Shown: positions 25,581 through 34,679, counted from the first letter of the stretch. The stretch is DNA of 64,000 nt from Catellatospora sp. KI3 (GCF_029948125.1 NZ_JASAMB010000021.1:1-64000); one strand, 5' to 3'. The notes: generated from the sequence alone by a model not told the origin. Translations and numbers: made by a program.

Positions 25581-26305
25581 TCCTGCTGCACACCACCGGG
25601 CGCATCCTGCGCCAACTGCGCCACGACCGCCGTACCGTGGCGATGCTCGTGGCCGTGCCCACCCTGCTGCTGACGCTGCTCTACTACATGTTCGACGGCC
25701 AGGGCATGGTCTTCGACCACCTGGCGCTGGTCATGCTCGGCGTCTTCCCCTTCATCATCATGTTCCTGATCACCAGCATCGCGATGCTGCGCGAGCGCAC
25801 CACCGGCACCCTCGAACGCCTGCTCACCACGCCGCTGCGCAAGACCGACCTCCTCTTCGGGTACGGCCTGGCGTTCGGTCTGGCCGCCGCGCTGCAGGCG
25901 GCCGTCGCCAGCGCCCTGGCCTACCTGCTGCTCGGGCTGGACACCCAGGGCAGCCCCGGGCTGGTCATCATGATCGCGGTGGCCAACGCCGTGCTGGGCA
26001 TGGCGCTGGGCCTGCTGGCCAGCGCGTTCGCCAAGACCGAGTTCCAGGCGGTGCAGTTCATGCCGGTGGTGGCCATCCCGCAGCTGCTGCTGTGCGGGCT
26101 GTTCGTGCCGCGTGAGGCGATGGCCGGCTGGCTGGAGGCGGTCAGCAGCGCGCTGCCGCTGACGTACGCGGTGGAGGCGCTGCAGGAGGTCGGCGCGCAC
26201 ACCGACGCCACGGGCACCATGTGGCGCGACTTCGCCGTGGTGGTCGGGGCGGTGCTCGTCGCGCTGCTCGCCGCGGCCGCGACGCTGCGCCGCCGCACCC
26301 CGTAG
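25577..26305 (+). CDS. ABC-2 type permease
   Basis: 242 aa, six hydrophobic segments. The cytoplasmic coupling motif RERTTGTLERLLTTPLRKTD between helices 2 and 3 is typical of ABC-2 permeases (daunorubicin-resistance type). Start ATG 25577 overlaps the ATPase stop (ATGA); an open extension further upstream is only a shadow of the ATPase. Forms a transporter with the preceding ATPase; substrate unknown. Confidence 0.92.
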   Translation: MILLHTTGRILRQLRHDRRTVAMLVAVPTLLLTLLYYMFDGQGMVFDHLALVMLGVFPFIIMFLITSIAMLRERTTGTLERLLTTPLRKTDLLFGYGLAFGLAAALQAAVASALAYLLLGLDTQGSPGLVIMIAVANAVLGMALGLLASAFAKTEFQAVQFMPVVAIPQLLLCGLFVPREAMAGWLEAVSSALPLTYAVEALQEVGAHTDATGTMWRDFAVVVGAVLVALLAAAATLRRRTP

Positions 26306-26369
26306 GCCGCGTCGGCGGTCCGGTCCGGAAGAATCGGACCGGACCGGGCCGCCGACGGGGAGGGACCAG

Positions 26370-26987
26370 ATGAAGCGCAGCCGTTCCGGGCGCCGACCGG
26401 GCAATCCCGACACCCGCGAGTCGATCCTGGCCGCGGCCCGGAACCTGTTCGCCGAGCGGGGCTTCGACGCGGCGACGATGCGCGCGATCGGGGCCGAGGC
26501 CGAGGTCGACCCGGCGCTGGTGCACCACTACTTCGGCACCAAGGAGAAGCTGTTCATCGCGGCCATGCAGTTCCCGGTGGACCCGCAGCAGCTGGTCGCC
26601 GAGGTGACCGCGGGCGGCCGGGACGAGGCCGGGGCCCGGCTGGTGCGTACGTTCCTGAGCATCTGGGACTCGCCGGTGGGCGCCATCGGGGCGTCGCTGC
26701 TGCGCTCGGCGGTGAGCAACGAGTGGACGCTGAAGCTGCTGCGCGAGTTCCTGACCACGCAGATCCTGCGCCGGGTGCTGGCCGAGCTGCAGCTCGACCC
26801 GGCGCAGGCGCAGCTGCGGGCGAGCCTGGTCGTCAGCCAGATCGGCGGGCTCGCGTTCGCGCGGTACATCCTGAAGCTCGAACCCATCGCCTCGCTGCCC
26901 TCCGAGCAGCTGGTCGGCATGATCGCCCCGAACGTGCAGCGCTACCTGACCGGGGAGCTGGACACCTCGGGCTCGGCTGCGGCGTAG
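26370..26987 (+). CDS. TetR-family regulator of the ABC exporter
   Basis: 205 aa. The N-terminal TetR HTH is clear: ESILAAARNLFAERGFDAATMRAIGAEAEVDPALVHHYFGTKE at about 18-60, with the diagnostic HHYFGTK. The C-terminal ligand domain is helical (Tet C-terminal type, RYLTGEL end). ATG 26370 has GGGAGG upstream. It lies 64 bp after the permease and probably represses its own operon through the near-palindrome at 24828. Its last 46 bases overlap the 3' end of the convergent gene. Confidence 0.92.
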   Translation: MKRSRSGRRPGNPDTRESILAAARNLFAERGFDAATMRAIGAEAEVDPALVHHYFGTKEKLFIAAMQFPVDPQQLVAEVTAGGRDEAGARLVRTFLSIWDSPVGAIGASLLRSAVSNEWTLKLLREFLTTQILRRVLAELQLDPAQAQLRASLVVSQIGGLAFARYILKLEPIASLPSEQLVGMIAPNVQRYLTGELDTSGSAAA

Positions 26988-27406
26988 TCGTCGGCGTCCA
27001 CGTCGGTCAGGTGCCCGGCCGGGCACTGCAGCCGCACCTCGGCCACGTCCAGCCGGTACAGCCGGAAGCCGCGGCCGACGTCGAGCAGGTCGCTGGCCGG
27101 GTTGGCCTCGGCGAACTCCAGCGCGGCGGCGCGGGCGGCCAGGCCCGCCAGCCCCGTCGCCCAGCCGGAGATCCAGACCCGGCTGCGGTCGCCGCCGACG
27201 GCGAGCACCATCGCCGTGTCCTCGTCGCCGTCGCGGGGCGTGAGCGCGCGGTCCAGCGCACCGCCGACGCGTACGAGCAGCAGCGGGCGGCCCACCGAGT
27301 CGACGGCGTGGCGCACCCGGAACGGGCTGTCGGCCCACGGCACCTGCGCGATGCCGGCGTGGTGTCCGCAAGCGATGGTCCGGGCGGTGGCGGCGGGGTG
27401 CGGCAC
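26942..27406 (-). CDS. DUF2470/HugZ-like protein under iron-box control
   Basis: 154 aa, GTG start with GGAGG seven bases upstream. The pattern VGRPLLLVRVGG, VWISGWATGL, ALEFAEANPASDLLDVGRGFRLYRLDVAEV and the closing DVDADDYAAAEP fits actinobacterial proteins related to the DUF2470 part of HugZ-type heme-utilisation proteins. I recognise the pattern but cannot confirm the family by search. It is transcribed divergently from the S4 paralogue across a large palindrome made of two iron boxes, which supports a role in iron or heme metabolism. Confidence 0.6.
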   Translation of the reverse strand: MPHPAATARTIACGHHAGIAQVPWADSPFRVRHAVDSVGRPLLLVRVGGALDRALTPRDGDEDTAMVLAVGGDRSRVWISGWATGLAGLAARAAALEFAEANPASDLLDVGRGFRLYRLDVAEVRLQCPAGHLTDVDADDYAAAEPEVSSSPVR

Positions 27407-27420
27407 GACGTACCTCCAAC

Positions 27421-27459
27421 GTAGGTTAGGGTGTCCTTTGTTAGGACAGCCTAACCTAT
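27421..27459. promoter_or_regulatory. double IdeR/DmdR-type iron box
   Basis: TTAGGACAGCCTAACCTAT (27441-27459) matches the IdeR consensus TTAGGTTAGSCTAACCTAA at about 15 of 19 positions. An inverted second box lies at 27421-27439 (about 13 of 19). Together they form a long palindrome, arms TAGGTTAGGGTGTCCT and AGGACAGCCTAACCTA, centred between the two divergent genes. Iron-loaded IdeR would repress both. Confidence 0.75.
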
Positions 27460-27488
27460 ATCACCGAACGCGCGTTGGAGGCACCCTC

Positions 27489-28097
27489 GTGAATCAGTCC
27501 CGGCCCAAGGCGAAGCTGTCGCGCGCACTGGGCATCCCGCTGACACCCAAGTGCGTCAAGTACTTCGAGCGGCGGCCGTTCCCGCCGGGCGTGCACGGGC
27601 GGGCCCGCAAGAAGCCGTCGGACTACCAGGTCCGGCTGCTGGAGAAGCAGCGGCTGCGCCACCAGTACTTCGTGAGCGAGACGCAGCTGCGCAACCAGTT
27701 CGACAAGGCGGCGCGGGGCGCCGGCAAGACCGGCGAGCGGCTGCTCGTCGCGCTGGAGTGCCGCCTGGACGCCCTCGTGCTGCGGGCCGGGTTCGCGCGC
27801 ACCGTCTACCAGGCGCGCCAGGCGGTGGCGCACGGGCACATCGAGGTCGACGGGCGCAAGGTGGACCGGCCGTCGTACCGGGTGGCGCCGTGGCAGACCA
27901 TCCGGGTCCGTGAGCGCAGCCGCGTGAAGCCGCCGTTCCAGCTCGCCGCGGCCGGCGCGCACCTCGACGGGCCCACCGCGCCGTACCTGGAGGTGTCGCT
28001 GCCGGACCTGCGCGCCACTCTCACCCGCGAACCGCAGCGCAGCGAGATCCCCGTCATCTGCGACGAGCAGCTCGTGGTGGAGTTCTACTCGCGCTGA
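27489..28097 (+). CDS. rpsD: ribosomal protein S4 paralogue lacking the zinc cysteines
   Basis: 202 aa, GTG start with GGAGG eight bases upstream. Clear S4: KYFERRPFPPGVHGRARKKPSDYQVRLLEKQRLR, the S4 RNA-binding domain RLDALVLRAGFARTVYQARQAVAHGHIEVDGRKV, and C-terminal EQLVVEFYSR. Zinc-binding S4 proteins have four N-terminal cysteines. Here only one (TPKCVKYFERRP) remains, so this is the C-minus form. Such forms usually replace the zinc protein under metal limitation. The gene stands alone outside a ribosomal operon and lies behind a double iron box, suggesting expression under iron shortage. Another rpsD is expected elsewhere in the genome. Confidence 0.9.
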   Translation: MNQSRPKAKLSRALGIPLTPKCVKYFERRPFPPGVHGRARKKPSDYQVRLLEKQRLRHQYFVSETQLRNQFDKAARGAGKTGERLLVALECRLDALVLRAGFARTVYQARQAVAHGHIEVDGRKVDRPSYRVAPWQTIRVRERSRVKPPFQLAAAGAHLDGPTAPYLEVSLPDLRATLTREPQRSEIPVICDEQLVVEFYSR

Positions 28098-28125
28098 CCC
28101 GCCCGCCTCACGCGCGCGACCGGCC

Positions 28126-28189
28126 GTGCAGTTTCGGGGAAAGTGCTGGAATCTCGGCCGCGATTCCAGCACTTTCCCCGAAACTGCAC
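28126..28189. repeat. hairpin repeat family 2, copy 2
   Basis: Perfect 28-bp inverted repeat with 8-nt loop. The left arm (28126-28153) starts GTGCAGTTTCGGGGAAAGTG, and the right arm is 28162-28189. Lies between the convergent S4 and ABC genes. Confidence 0.88.
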
Positions 28190-28225
28190 GAAGGGCGGCG
28201 CTCCCCGAGGGGGCGCCGCCCTTCG
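28189..28225. terminator. convergent-gene hairpin
   Basis: Stem CGAAGGGCGGCGC (28189-28201) with GCGCCGCCCTTCG (28213-28225). It directly follows the family 2 repeat and ends 8 bp before the stop of the minus-strand ABC gene. Probably the terminator of that gene and, with the repeat, of rpsD. Confidence 0.65.
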
Positions 28226-28232
28226 TGGGGGG

Positions 28233-30035
28233 TCAGCGGGTTTGTTCGAGCCAGCTGGCGTAGAGCTTGGCGTAGATGGAGTCGGGGTGGGTGACCAGCT
28301 CGTCGTGCGGGCCGCGCTGGACGACCACGCCCCGGTCGACGACGATCACCTCGTCGGCGGCCTGGGCCGTGGACAGGCGGTGCGCGATGGCGACCGTGGT
28401 CCGGCCCCGGGTCACCGCGTCGAGGGTGCGCTGGAGGCGTACCTCGGTGGCGGGGTCGACGGCGCTGGTGGCCTCGTCGAGGACGAGCAGATCCGGGTCG
28501 GCGACGTACGCCCGGACCAGGGCGACCAGCTGCCGCTCGCCCACGCTCAGCGCCTCGCCGCGCTCCCCCACCTGGGTGTCCAGCCCGTTGGTCAGGCCCT
28601 GCACCCAGTCGAGCAGGCCCAGCTCCGCGAAGGCGGCGGTGAGCTGCTCGTCGGTCAGGTCAGGGCGGGCGAAGCGCACGTTGTCGGCGATGGAGGCGTC
28701 AAACAGGAACCCGTCCTGCGGCACCATCACCACGCGCGAGCGCAGCGAGCCGAAGCGCACCGAGGTCAGCGGCGTGCCGGACAGGTGGACCGCGCCGTCG
28801 GTGGGGTCCATCAGGCGGGTCAGCAGCTTGGCGAACGTGGTCTTGCCGCTGCCGGTCTCGCCGACGACGGCCACCCGGGTCTTGGCCGGGATGTCCAGGT
28901 GCACCTCGTGCAGTACGCGCGGGCCGGTCTTGCCGGGCTCGCCGGCCGGGTACGCGAAGCTGACCTGGTCGAAGCGCACGTCCAGCGGGCCTTCGGGCAG
29001 GTCGACGCCGTTGTGGGCGGGGTCGGCCACGTCGGGCTGGAGCTGGAGGACGTCCAGCACCCGGCTCCAGCCGGCGGTGGCGTTCTGCAGCTCGTTGAGG
29101 ACCTCGGTGGCGATCTGCACGGGCTGGATGAACAGCGTGACCAGGAACAGGTACGCGGTCAGCTCGCCCAGCGAGATCTGGCCGTCGACGCCGAGCAGGG
29201 TGCCGACGACCACCACGGCCGACAGCGCCAGCGCGGCGGCGATCTCGCCGGTGGAGAAGCTGGTGACGCTCAGCCGCATGGCGCGGCGCTGGGCACGCTG
29301 GTAGTCGTCGATGGTCTCGGACAGCTTCGCGCCGCTGCGCTCGGAGATGCCGTACGCCCGGATGACGCTCGCGCCGACGACCGACTCGGAGACGGCCCCC
29401 AGCATGACGCCGATGCGGCGGCGGCTCTCGGCGTACGCGCCGCCCAGCCGCTTCTGGAAGGCCCGGATGACCACCACCGCGGGCAGGAACGCGGCCAGCA
29501 CCACCAGCGTGAGCTTCCACGAGTAGACCGACATGACGATCGTGGTGACCACCAGCTGCCCGCCGTTGACCAGCAGGATCACCCCGCCCCACTGCAGGAA
29601 CTGGGTGATGGTGTCGATGTCGCTGGTGACCCGGGAGACCAGCGTGCCCCGCCGCTCGGACTGCTGGTGCAGCATCGACAGGTCGTGGATGTGCCGGAAG
29701 GCCCGGACGCGGAGGTTGGCCAGCGCGGTCTCGCTGACCGTGAACAGCCGCCGCATCATGAAGTAGCCGCAGGTGGTGGTGATCGCCAGGATGCCCACGG
29801 TGATGGCGACGATCCGCAGGATGACGGCCATGTCGGGGCCGCCCGCGACACTGAGGCCCTTGTCGATGCCCTGCTGGATGGCGACCGGGACGGCCGCCCG
29901 GCCGACCATCGAGACCAGGGCCAGCGCGACGGTCCCCGCGAGGCCCGCCCGCAGCTCGGGCGAGAGCGCCAGCCCGCGCCGCAGCGTGCGGAAGGTGCCG
30001 GTCGGCTGCGCTTTCGGTTCTGCCTGCGCGGTCAC
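28233..30035 (-). CDS. heterodimeric ABC exporter, catalytic half
   Basis: 600 aa, six-helix exporter domain (about 20-320) plus nucleotide-binding domain. Walker A VGETGSGKTT, Walker B LLVLDEATS with catalytic Glu and H-loop AIAHRLST are intact, but the signature is LSVGERQL instead of LSGGQ. GTG 30035 overlaps the upstream partner's stop by four bases (GTGA). A longer open frame reaching 31823 is a shadow of the partner and not a fusion. It pairs with the next gene to make one consensus and one degenerate ATP site. Substrate unknown. Confidence 0.9.
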   Translation of the reverse strand: MTAQAEPKAQPTGTFRTLRRGLALSPELRAGLAGTVALALVSMVGRAAVPVAIQQGIDKGLSVAGGPDMAVILRIVAITVGILAITTTCGYFMMRRLFTVSETALANLRVRAFRHIHDLSMLHQQSERRGTLVSRVTSDIDTITQFLQWGGVILLVNGGQLVVTTIVMSVYSWKLTLVVLAAFLPAVVVIRAFQKRLGGAYAESRRRIGVMLGAVSESVVGASVIRAYGISERSGAKLSETIDDYQRAQRRAMRLSVTSFSTGEIAAALALSAVVVVGTLLGVDGQISLGELTAYLFLVTLFIQPVQIATEVLNELQNATAGWSRVLDVLQLQPDVADPAHNGVDLPEGPLDVRFDQVSFAYPAGEPGKTGPRVLHEVHLDIPAKTRVAVVGETGSGKTTFAKLLTRLMDPTDGAVHLSGTPLTSVRFGSLRSRVVMVPQDGFLFDASIADNVRFARPDLTDEQLTAAFAELGLLDWVQGLTNGLDTQVGERGEALSVGERQLVALVRAYVADPDLLVLDEATSAVDPATEVRLQRTLDAVTRGRTTVAIAHRLSTAQAADEVIVVDRGVVVQRGPHDELVTHPDSIYAKLYASWLEQTR

Positions 30036-31903
30036 GCCGCCACCTCTTCCTCGCGTACGGACGCGGCGTCGTCGGAGTCGTAGCCGGTGTCGCGTTCCCG
30101 TTCGGCCTCGGCCTTCTCGTACGCGGTGACCAGGTCGGCGTAGCCGGTGACGGTCGACAGCAGCTCGTCGTGGGTGCCGTGGGCGACCACCCGGCCCTGC
30201 TCGACGTAGATCACCTCGTCGGCCAGCGCGATGGTGGCCCGGCGGTACGCCACGACCAGGATCGACGCCGCGTGCGACGCCCCCCGCAGCGAGGCCAGGA
30301 TGCGCGCCTCGACGCGCGGGTCGACGGCGCTGGTCGCGTCGTCGAGGATCAGCAGCCGCGGCTGCCCGGCCAGGGCGCGGGCCAGGGTGACCCGCTGGCG
30401 CTGCCCGCCCGACAGGGAGGTGCCGCGCTCGCCGAGCGCCGTGTCCAGCCCCTCGGGCAGGCGGGTGACGAAGGTGTCGGCCTGGGCGGTGGTCAGCGAC
30501 TGCCATACCCGGTCGTCGTCGGTGCCGGGGCGGTCCAGCGCGACGTTGCCGCGCACCGTGTCGTCGAATACGAAGGCGATCTGCGGGACCAGCGCCACGG
30601 TCGAGGCGAGCGCGGCGGCGGACAGCTCGCGCACGTCCACGCCGTCGAGGGCGACGGTGCCGTGCTGCGGGTCGAGCAGGCGGGTGGCCAGGGTGGCGAT
30701 GGTCGACTTGCCGGAGCCGGTCGGGCCGACCAGGGCGACGGTCCTGCCCGCCGGGATGGTGAAGCTGACGTTGTGCAGCACCGGCTGGCCGGTGTCGTAG
30801 CCGAAGTGCACCTGCTGGAAGCTGAGCTGCGCCGGGCCGGTGCCGGTGGCGCCGCCGGTGCCGTACGGCATCTCGCCGGTGGCCTGCAGCACCCGCTCGA
30901 CCCGGTCCCATCCGGCGACGGCGCGGGGCAGGTCGCCCAGCACCCAGCCGATGGCCCGGACCGGGAACGCCAGCACCGTGAACAGGAACGTCACCTGGAT
31001 CAGCTGGCCCAGGTCGATCGCCCCGGCCTGCAGCCGCCAGGCGCCGACGACCAGGGCGGCCAGGGTGCCCAGGAACGGCAGCGACTCCATCAGCGGGTCG
31101 AACAGGCCGCGCAGGCGCCCGACGCTGACCAGCGCGTCGCGCAGTTCCTGGGCGCGGGCCTCGAAGCGGCGCGTCTCCAGGTCCTCGCGGCCCATCGTCT
31201 TCACGACCAGCGCGCCGTCGAAGCTCTCGTGCGCGATCGCGCTGACCTCGGCGCGCAGGTGCTGGGCGCGGGCGGTACGCGGCGCCATCCGGCGGGAGAA
31301 GACCACGTTCATCACGAACAGGACCGGGAAGACGACCAGGCCGACCAGGGCCATCGCCCAGTCCACCAGGAACAGCGCGGTCACCGCGACGATCAGCATG
31401 AAGACGGTGCCGACGGCGAACGGCAGCGGCGCGACGGGCATCCACGCGGCCTCGACGTCGGAGTTGGCGTTGGACAGCAGCGTGCCGGTGGCGTGGCGCT
31501 GGTGCCAGGACAGCGGCAGGCGCAGGTAGCGGCCGGTCACCTCGTGGCGGTAGCGGGCCTGCAGCGCGAACTGCATGAACCCGGCGCCCAGGCGGCGGCC
31601 GAAGATGCCGAGCACCCGGCCCAGGCCCATCGCGATCAGCGCGACGGCCGACAGGACCAGCGCCCGCGCGGTGACGCTGCCGCCGGGGGCCAGCGCCGGC
31701 TCCACCACGTCCTCGATGATCTCGCCCACCACGAACGCCTGGCCGATGACCAGGCTGCCGAAGAGGCAGCTGCCCACCACCGCGATGGTGAAGCGGCGGG
31801 GCTCGTCGCGGATGCCGCGCCACATGACCCTGGCGCCGCGCGCCAGGACGTCGCGCCCAGTGACCTGGGGTTTGGCCGCTTCGGCCGGTTCGTCGGTCGT
31901 CAC
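30032..31903 (-). CDS. heterodimeric ABC exporter, degenerate-site half
   Basis: 623 aa, transmembrane domain (about 40-330) then NBD. Walker A VGPTGSGKST and signature LSGGQRQR are canonical. The Walker B catalytic Glu is Asp (LLILDDATS) and the H-loop His is Tyr (VVAYRRAT). These are the substitutions expected in the non-hydrolytic subunit of heterodimeric exporters of the TM287/288 and BmrCD kind. Acidic C-terminal tail DTGYDSDDAASVREEE. First gene of the two-gene operon. Confidence 0.9.
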   Translation of the reverse strand: MTTDEPAEAAKPQVTGRDVLARGARVMWRGIRDEPRRFTIAVVGSCLFGSLVIGQAFVVGEIIEDVVEPALAPGGSVTARALVLSAVALIAMGLGRVLGIFGRRLGAGFMQFALQARYRHEVTGRYLRLPLSWHQRHATGTLLSNANSDVEAAWMPVAPLPFAVGTVFMLIVAVTALFLVDWAMALVGLVVFPVLFVMNVVFSRRMAPRTARAQHLRAEVSAIAHESFDGALVVKTMGREDLETRRFEARAQELRDALVSVGRLRGLFDPLMESLPFLGTLAALVVGAWRLQAGAIDLGQLIQVTFLFTVLAFPVRAIGWVLGDLPRAVAGWDRVERVLQATGEMPYGTGGATGTGPAQLSFQQVHFGYDTGQPVLHNVSFTIPAGRTVALVGPTGSGKSTIATLATRLLDPQHGTVALDGVDVRELSAAALASTVALVPQIAFVFDDTVRGNVALDRPGTDDDRVWQSLTTAQADTFVTRLPEGLDTALGERGTSLSGGQRQRVTLARALAGQPRLLILDDATSAVDPRVEARILASLRGASHAASILVVAYRRATIALADEVIYVEQGRVVAHGTHDELLSTVTGYADLVTAYEKAEAERERDTGYDSDDAASVREEEVAA

Positions 31904-32033
31904 CTGTGCTGCCCCGTCGATCGGTAAGTAATTAGCTTGGCTTCCTATCCTTACCGACGCGCCCCGCCGCAGGCGAGCGGGTTAGTGCTGTGCCGGGCGT
32001 CACACCTCGACGCGCCTCCGTAGTATCGCCGAC

Positions 32034-32666
32034 ATGACCCGGTACGCCTTCACCGAAAGGCTAGCCCTGGCCGACCTGATGGCGGAGGTCGGACCGGACG
32101 CCCCCACCCTCTGCGGCGACTGGACCGTGCGGGACCTGCTGGCCCACCTGCTGCTGCGGGAGCGGCGGCCGGACGCGGCGGGCGGCATCCTGATCAAGAA
32201 GCTGGCCGCGCGCACCGAGCGGGTGCAGCGGCGCATCGCCGGGCGCGACTTCGCCGAGCTGCTGCGGGAGCTGCGCGACCCGCCGTGGTGGAGCCCGGTG
32301 AGCAACCGGCTCGTGGACGAGGCGGCCAACCTCACCGAGATGTTCATCCACCTGGAGGACGTACGCCGGGCCGAACCGGGCTGGCTGCCGCGCGACCTGC
32401 CCTCGGGCCTGTCCGAGGCGCTGTGGCAGGCGGTGGGCCGCCAGGCCCGGCTGACGCTGCGCCGCTACCCGGTGCAGGTGCGGGTGACCGCGCCCGGTCA
32501 CGGGACGGTCATCGTCGGCCGGCCCGGCACGCACCCGCTCTCGCTGACCGGCACCCCGGGCGAGCTGCTGATGTTCCTGTCGGGGCGGCAGGGGCACGCG
32601 CGGGCCAGCGTCGACGGCACGCCCGAGCACGCGGCCCGGCTGCGCACCGCCCGGCTGGGCGTCTGA
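32034..32666 (+). CDS. TIGR03085/DinB-fold family protein
   Basis: 210 aa. The four-helix bundle pattern GPDAPTLCGDWTVRDLLAHLLLRERRPDAAGG, followed by a conserved ANLTEMFIHLEDVRRA segment, fits the TIGR03085 branch of the DinB/maleylpyruvate-isomerase-like superfamily. The His in LLAHLLLRE and the His/Glu pair in FIHLEDV are candidate metal ligands. These proteins may use mycothiol or bacillithiol in other branches; activity here is unknown. It stands alone, 130 bp from the acyl-CoA ligase. Confidence 0.75.
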   Translation: MTRYAFTERLALADLMAEVGPDAPTLCGDWTVRDLLAHLLLRERRPDAAGGILIKKLAARTERVQRRIAGRDFAELLRELRDPPWWSPVSNRLVDEAANLTEMFIHLEDVRRAEPGWLPRDLPSGLSEALWQAVGRQARLTLRRYPVQVRVTAPGHGTVIVGRPGTHPLSLTGTPGELLMFLSGRQGHARASVDGTPEHAARLRTARLGV

Positions 32667-32796
32667 GGCCGCCGGTGCTGCAGAAAGATCTTCGGGAGGG
32701 GTTCCGCACACCCGATCACCGCATTACCCTTCGGTAACACCCAAGTTAAAACGTGTCCCCCGTCACCGTTGCCTACCCCAGAGGCGGCCTTCACCT

Positions 32797-34620
32797 ATGA
32801 CACTCGACGTGCCGTACCGTTCCATTCCGGACATGTTCCTGCAGCGGGTGGCGGCGTCACCCGACAAACGCGCCTTCGGCGCGCCAGGCGCCGACGGCCA
32901 GCCCGTCTGGTTCACCTGGACGCAGATCGCCGACCGGGCCAAGGCCATCGCCGCGGGGCTGACCACGCTGGGCGTCGGGCAGGAGGACCGCGTCGCGATC
33001 CTGTCCAGCACCCGGCTCGACTGGATCGTCGCCGACCTGGGCATCATGTGCTCCAGCGCCGCGACCACCACGGTGTACCCGACCACCGAGCCGGAGGACG
33101 CCTGCTTCATCGTGGCCGACTCGGGCTCCAAGGTGCTGTTCGCCGAGAACCCGGCCCAGGCCGCCAAGATGAGCCGGGCTGCGGCGCCGACGCTCACCCA
33201 CATCGTGCTCATCGACGGTGCGGCCGACCCGGACGCCGAGATTCCGCAGCTGACCATGGCCGAGCTGGAGCGCCGCGGCGCCGAGGTGCAAGCGGCCACG
33301 CCCGGCCTCGTCGACTCGATCATCGCCGGGATCGCCCCGGAGCACCTGGCCACCCTGATCTACACCTCCGGCACCACCGGCCGGCCCAAGGGCGTCGAGC
33401 TGCTGCACCGCGGTTGGTGCTGGGAGGGTGTGGCGCAGGCCGACGTCGGCGTACTGCTCGCTTCCGACGTGCAGTTCCTCTGGCTGCCGATGTCGCACTC
33501 GTTCGGCAAGACGCTGATCTGCGGAATCATCCACGTCGGCGTGCCGACCTACGTCGACGGCCGAGTCGACAAGATCATCGACAACCTGAGCCTGATCAAG
33601 CCGACGCTGATGTGCGCCGCGCCCCGCATCTTCGAGAAGGTCTACAACCGGGTGGTCACCCAGGCCACCTCGGCAGGCGGGCTCAAGGCGAAGATCTTCG
33701 CCTGGGCCGTCGGCGTCGGTCGCCGGAAGGTGGCCCTGGAGCAGGCCGGCAAGCCGGTCCCCAGCAGCCTCAACCGCAAGTACGGCCTCGCGCACAAGCT
33801 GGTCTTCAGCAAGCTGCACGCCCGCCTGGGCGGCAACATCCGCTACATGGTCTCCGGGTCGGCCGCCCTGTCGGTGCCGATCGCGGAGTTCTTCGCCGCC
33901 GCGGGCCTGCCCATCAGCGAGGGCTACGGCCTCACCGAGAACTGCGCGGGCGCCTTCGTCAACCGGCCCGGCCAGCTGAAGATCGGCACCGTCGGCCAGG
34001 CGCTGGGCGACCTTGAGGTCAGGCTCGACACCGACGGCGAGATCCTGATGCGCGGCGCTCCGGTCATGCGCGGCTACCACAACCTGCCCGAGGAGACCGC
34101 GTCGGTCTTCACCGAGGACGGGTTCTTCCGCACCGGCGACATCGGCGAGTTGGACGGTTCGGGCTACCTCAAGATCACTGACCGCAAGAAGGACCTGGTC
34201 AAGACCTCCGGCGGCAAGTACATCGCCCCCAGCCACATCGAGGGGCTGTTCAAGGCGCTGTGCCCGTACACCTCGCAGGTCCTGGTCATCGGCAACGCGC
34301 GCAACTACTGCTCGATGCTGGTGACGCTCGACCCCGAGTCGATCGTCGGCTGGGCGGCGGGCGGACCGCTGGAGGGCAAGAGCTACGCCGAGATCGTCGG
34401 CTCCGACGAGGCGAAGGCCATGGTCAGCGGCCACATCGACGAGCTGAACGCCAAGCTGAACCGGTGGGAGACGATCAAGAAGTTCACCATCCTGCCGCGC
34501 GATCTCACCATCGAGTCGGGAGAGATCACCCCATCGCTGAAGCTGAAGCGACGCACGGTGGAGACCAATTTCGCCTCAGAAATCGAGAAGATGTACCAGG
34601 GATCGCTCGTCGAGATCTGA
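32797..34620 (+). CDS. long-chain fatty acid--CoA ligase (FadD15-like)
   Basis: 607 aa. Adenylate-forming enzyme that activates fatty acids to acyl-CoA. Phosphate loop LIYTSGTTGRPKG at about 188-200, adenine motif EGYGLTENCAG, hinge region RTGDIGELDGSGYLKITDRKKDLVKTSGGKYIAP with the C-terminal catalytic Lys region. The N-terminal start PYRSIPDMFLQRVAASPDKRAFG is typical of the actinobacterial FadD15 group. Followed by a strong terminator. Confidence 0.92.
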   Translation: MTLDVPYRSIPDMFLQRVAASPDKRAFGAPGADGQPVWFTWTQIADRAKAIAAGLTTLGVGQEDRVAILSSTRLDWIVADLGIMCSSAATTTVYPTTEPEDACFIVADSGSKVLFAENPAQAAKMSRAAAPTLTHIVLIDGAADPDAEIPQLTMAELERRGAEVQAATPGLVDSIIAGIAPEHLATLIYTSGTTGRPKGVELLHRGWCWEGVAQADVGVLLASDVQFLWLPMSHSFGKTLICGIIHVGVPTYVDGRVDKIIDNLSLIKPTLMCAAPRIFEKVYNRVVTQATSAGGLKAKIFAWAVGVGRRKVALEQAGKPVPSSLNRKYGLAHKLVFSKLHARLGGNIRYMVSGSAALSVPIAEFFAAAGLPISEGYGLTENCAGAFVNRPGQLKIGTVGQALGDLEVRLDTDGEILMRGAPVMRGYHNLPEETASVFTEDGFFRTGDIGELDGSGYLKITDRKKDLVKTSGGKYIAPSHIEGLFKALCPYTSQVLVIGNARNYCSMLVTLDPESIVGWAAGGPLEGKSYAEIVGSDEAKAMVSGHIDELNAKLNRWETIKKFTILPRDLTIESGEITPSLKLKRRTVETNFASEIEKMYQGSLVEI

Positions 34621-34643
34621 CTCGGCACCCGCGCAAGTGAGGT

Positions 34644-34679
34644 ACGGAGGGGCGGCCACAAGCCGCCCCTCCGTTTTTG
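34644..34679. terminator. Rho-independent terminator
   Basis: 13-bp stem ACGGAGGGGCGGC / GCCGCCCCTCCGT (34644-34656 and 34662-34674) with loop CACAA, followed by TTTT. It lies between the acyl-CoA ligase and the convergent MocR gene and probably serves mainly the ligase. Confidence 0.9.

Noticed and set aside
27421-27459. Zur box for the S4 paralogue
   Set aside because: The site has TAGGTTAGG/CCTAACCTA halves typical of IdeR, not the A/T-rich TGAAAAT...ATTTTCA type of actinobacterial Zur.
28233-31823. Single 1196-codon fused ABC protein
   Set aside because: The N-terminal half is an Arg/Gly/Pro-rich shadow of the partner ABC gene. Two genes with a GTGA overlap explain the region.
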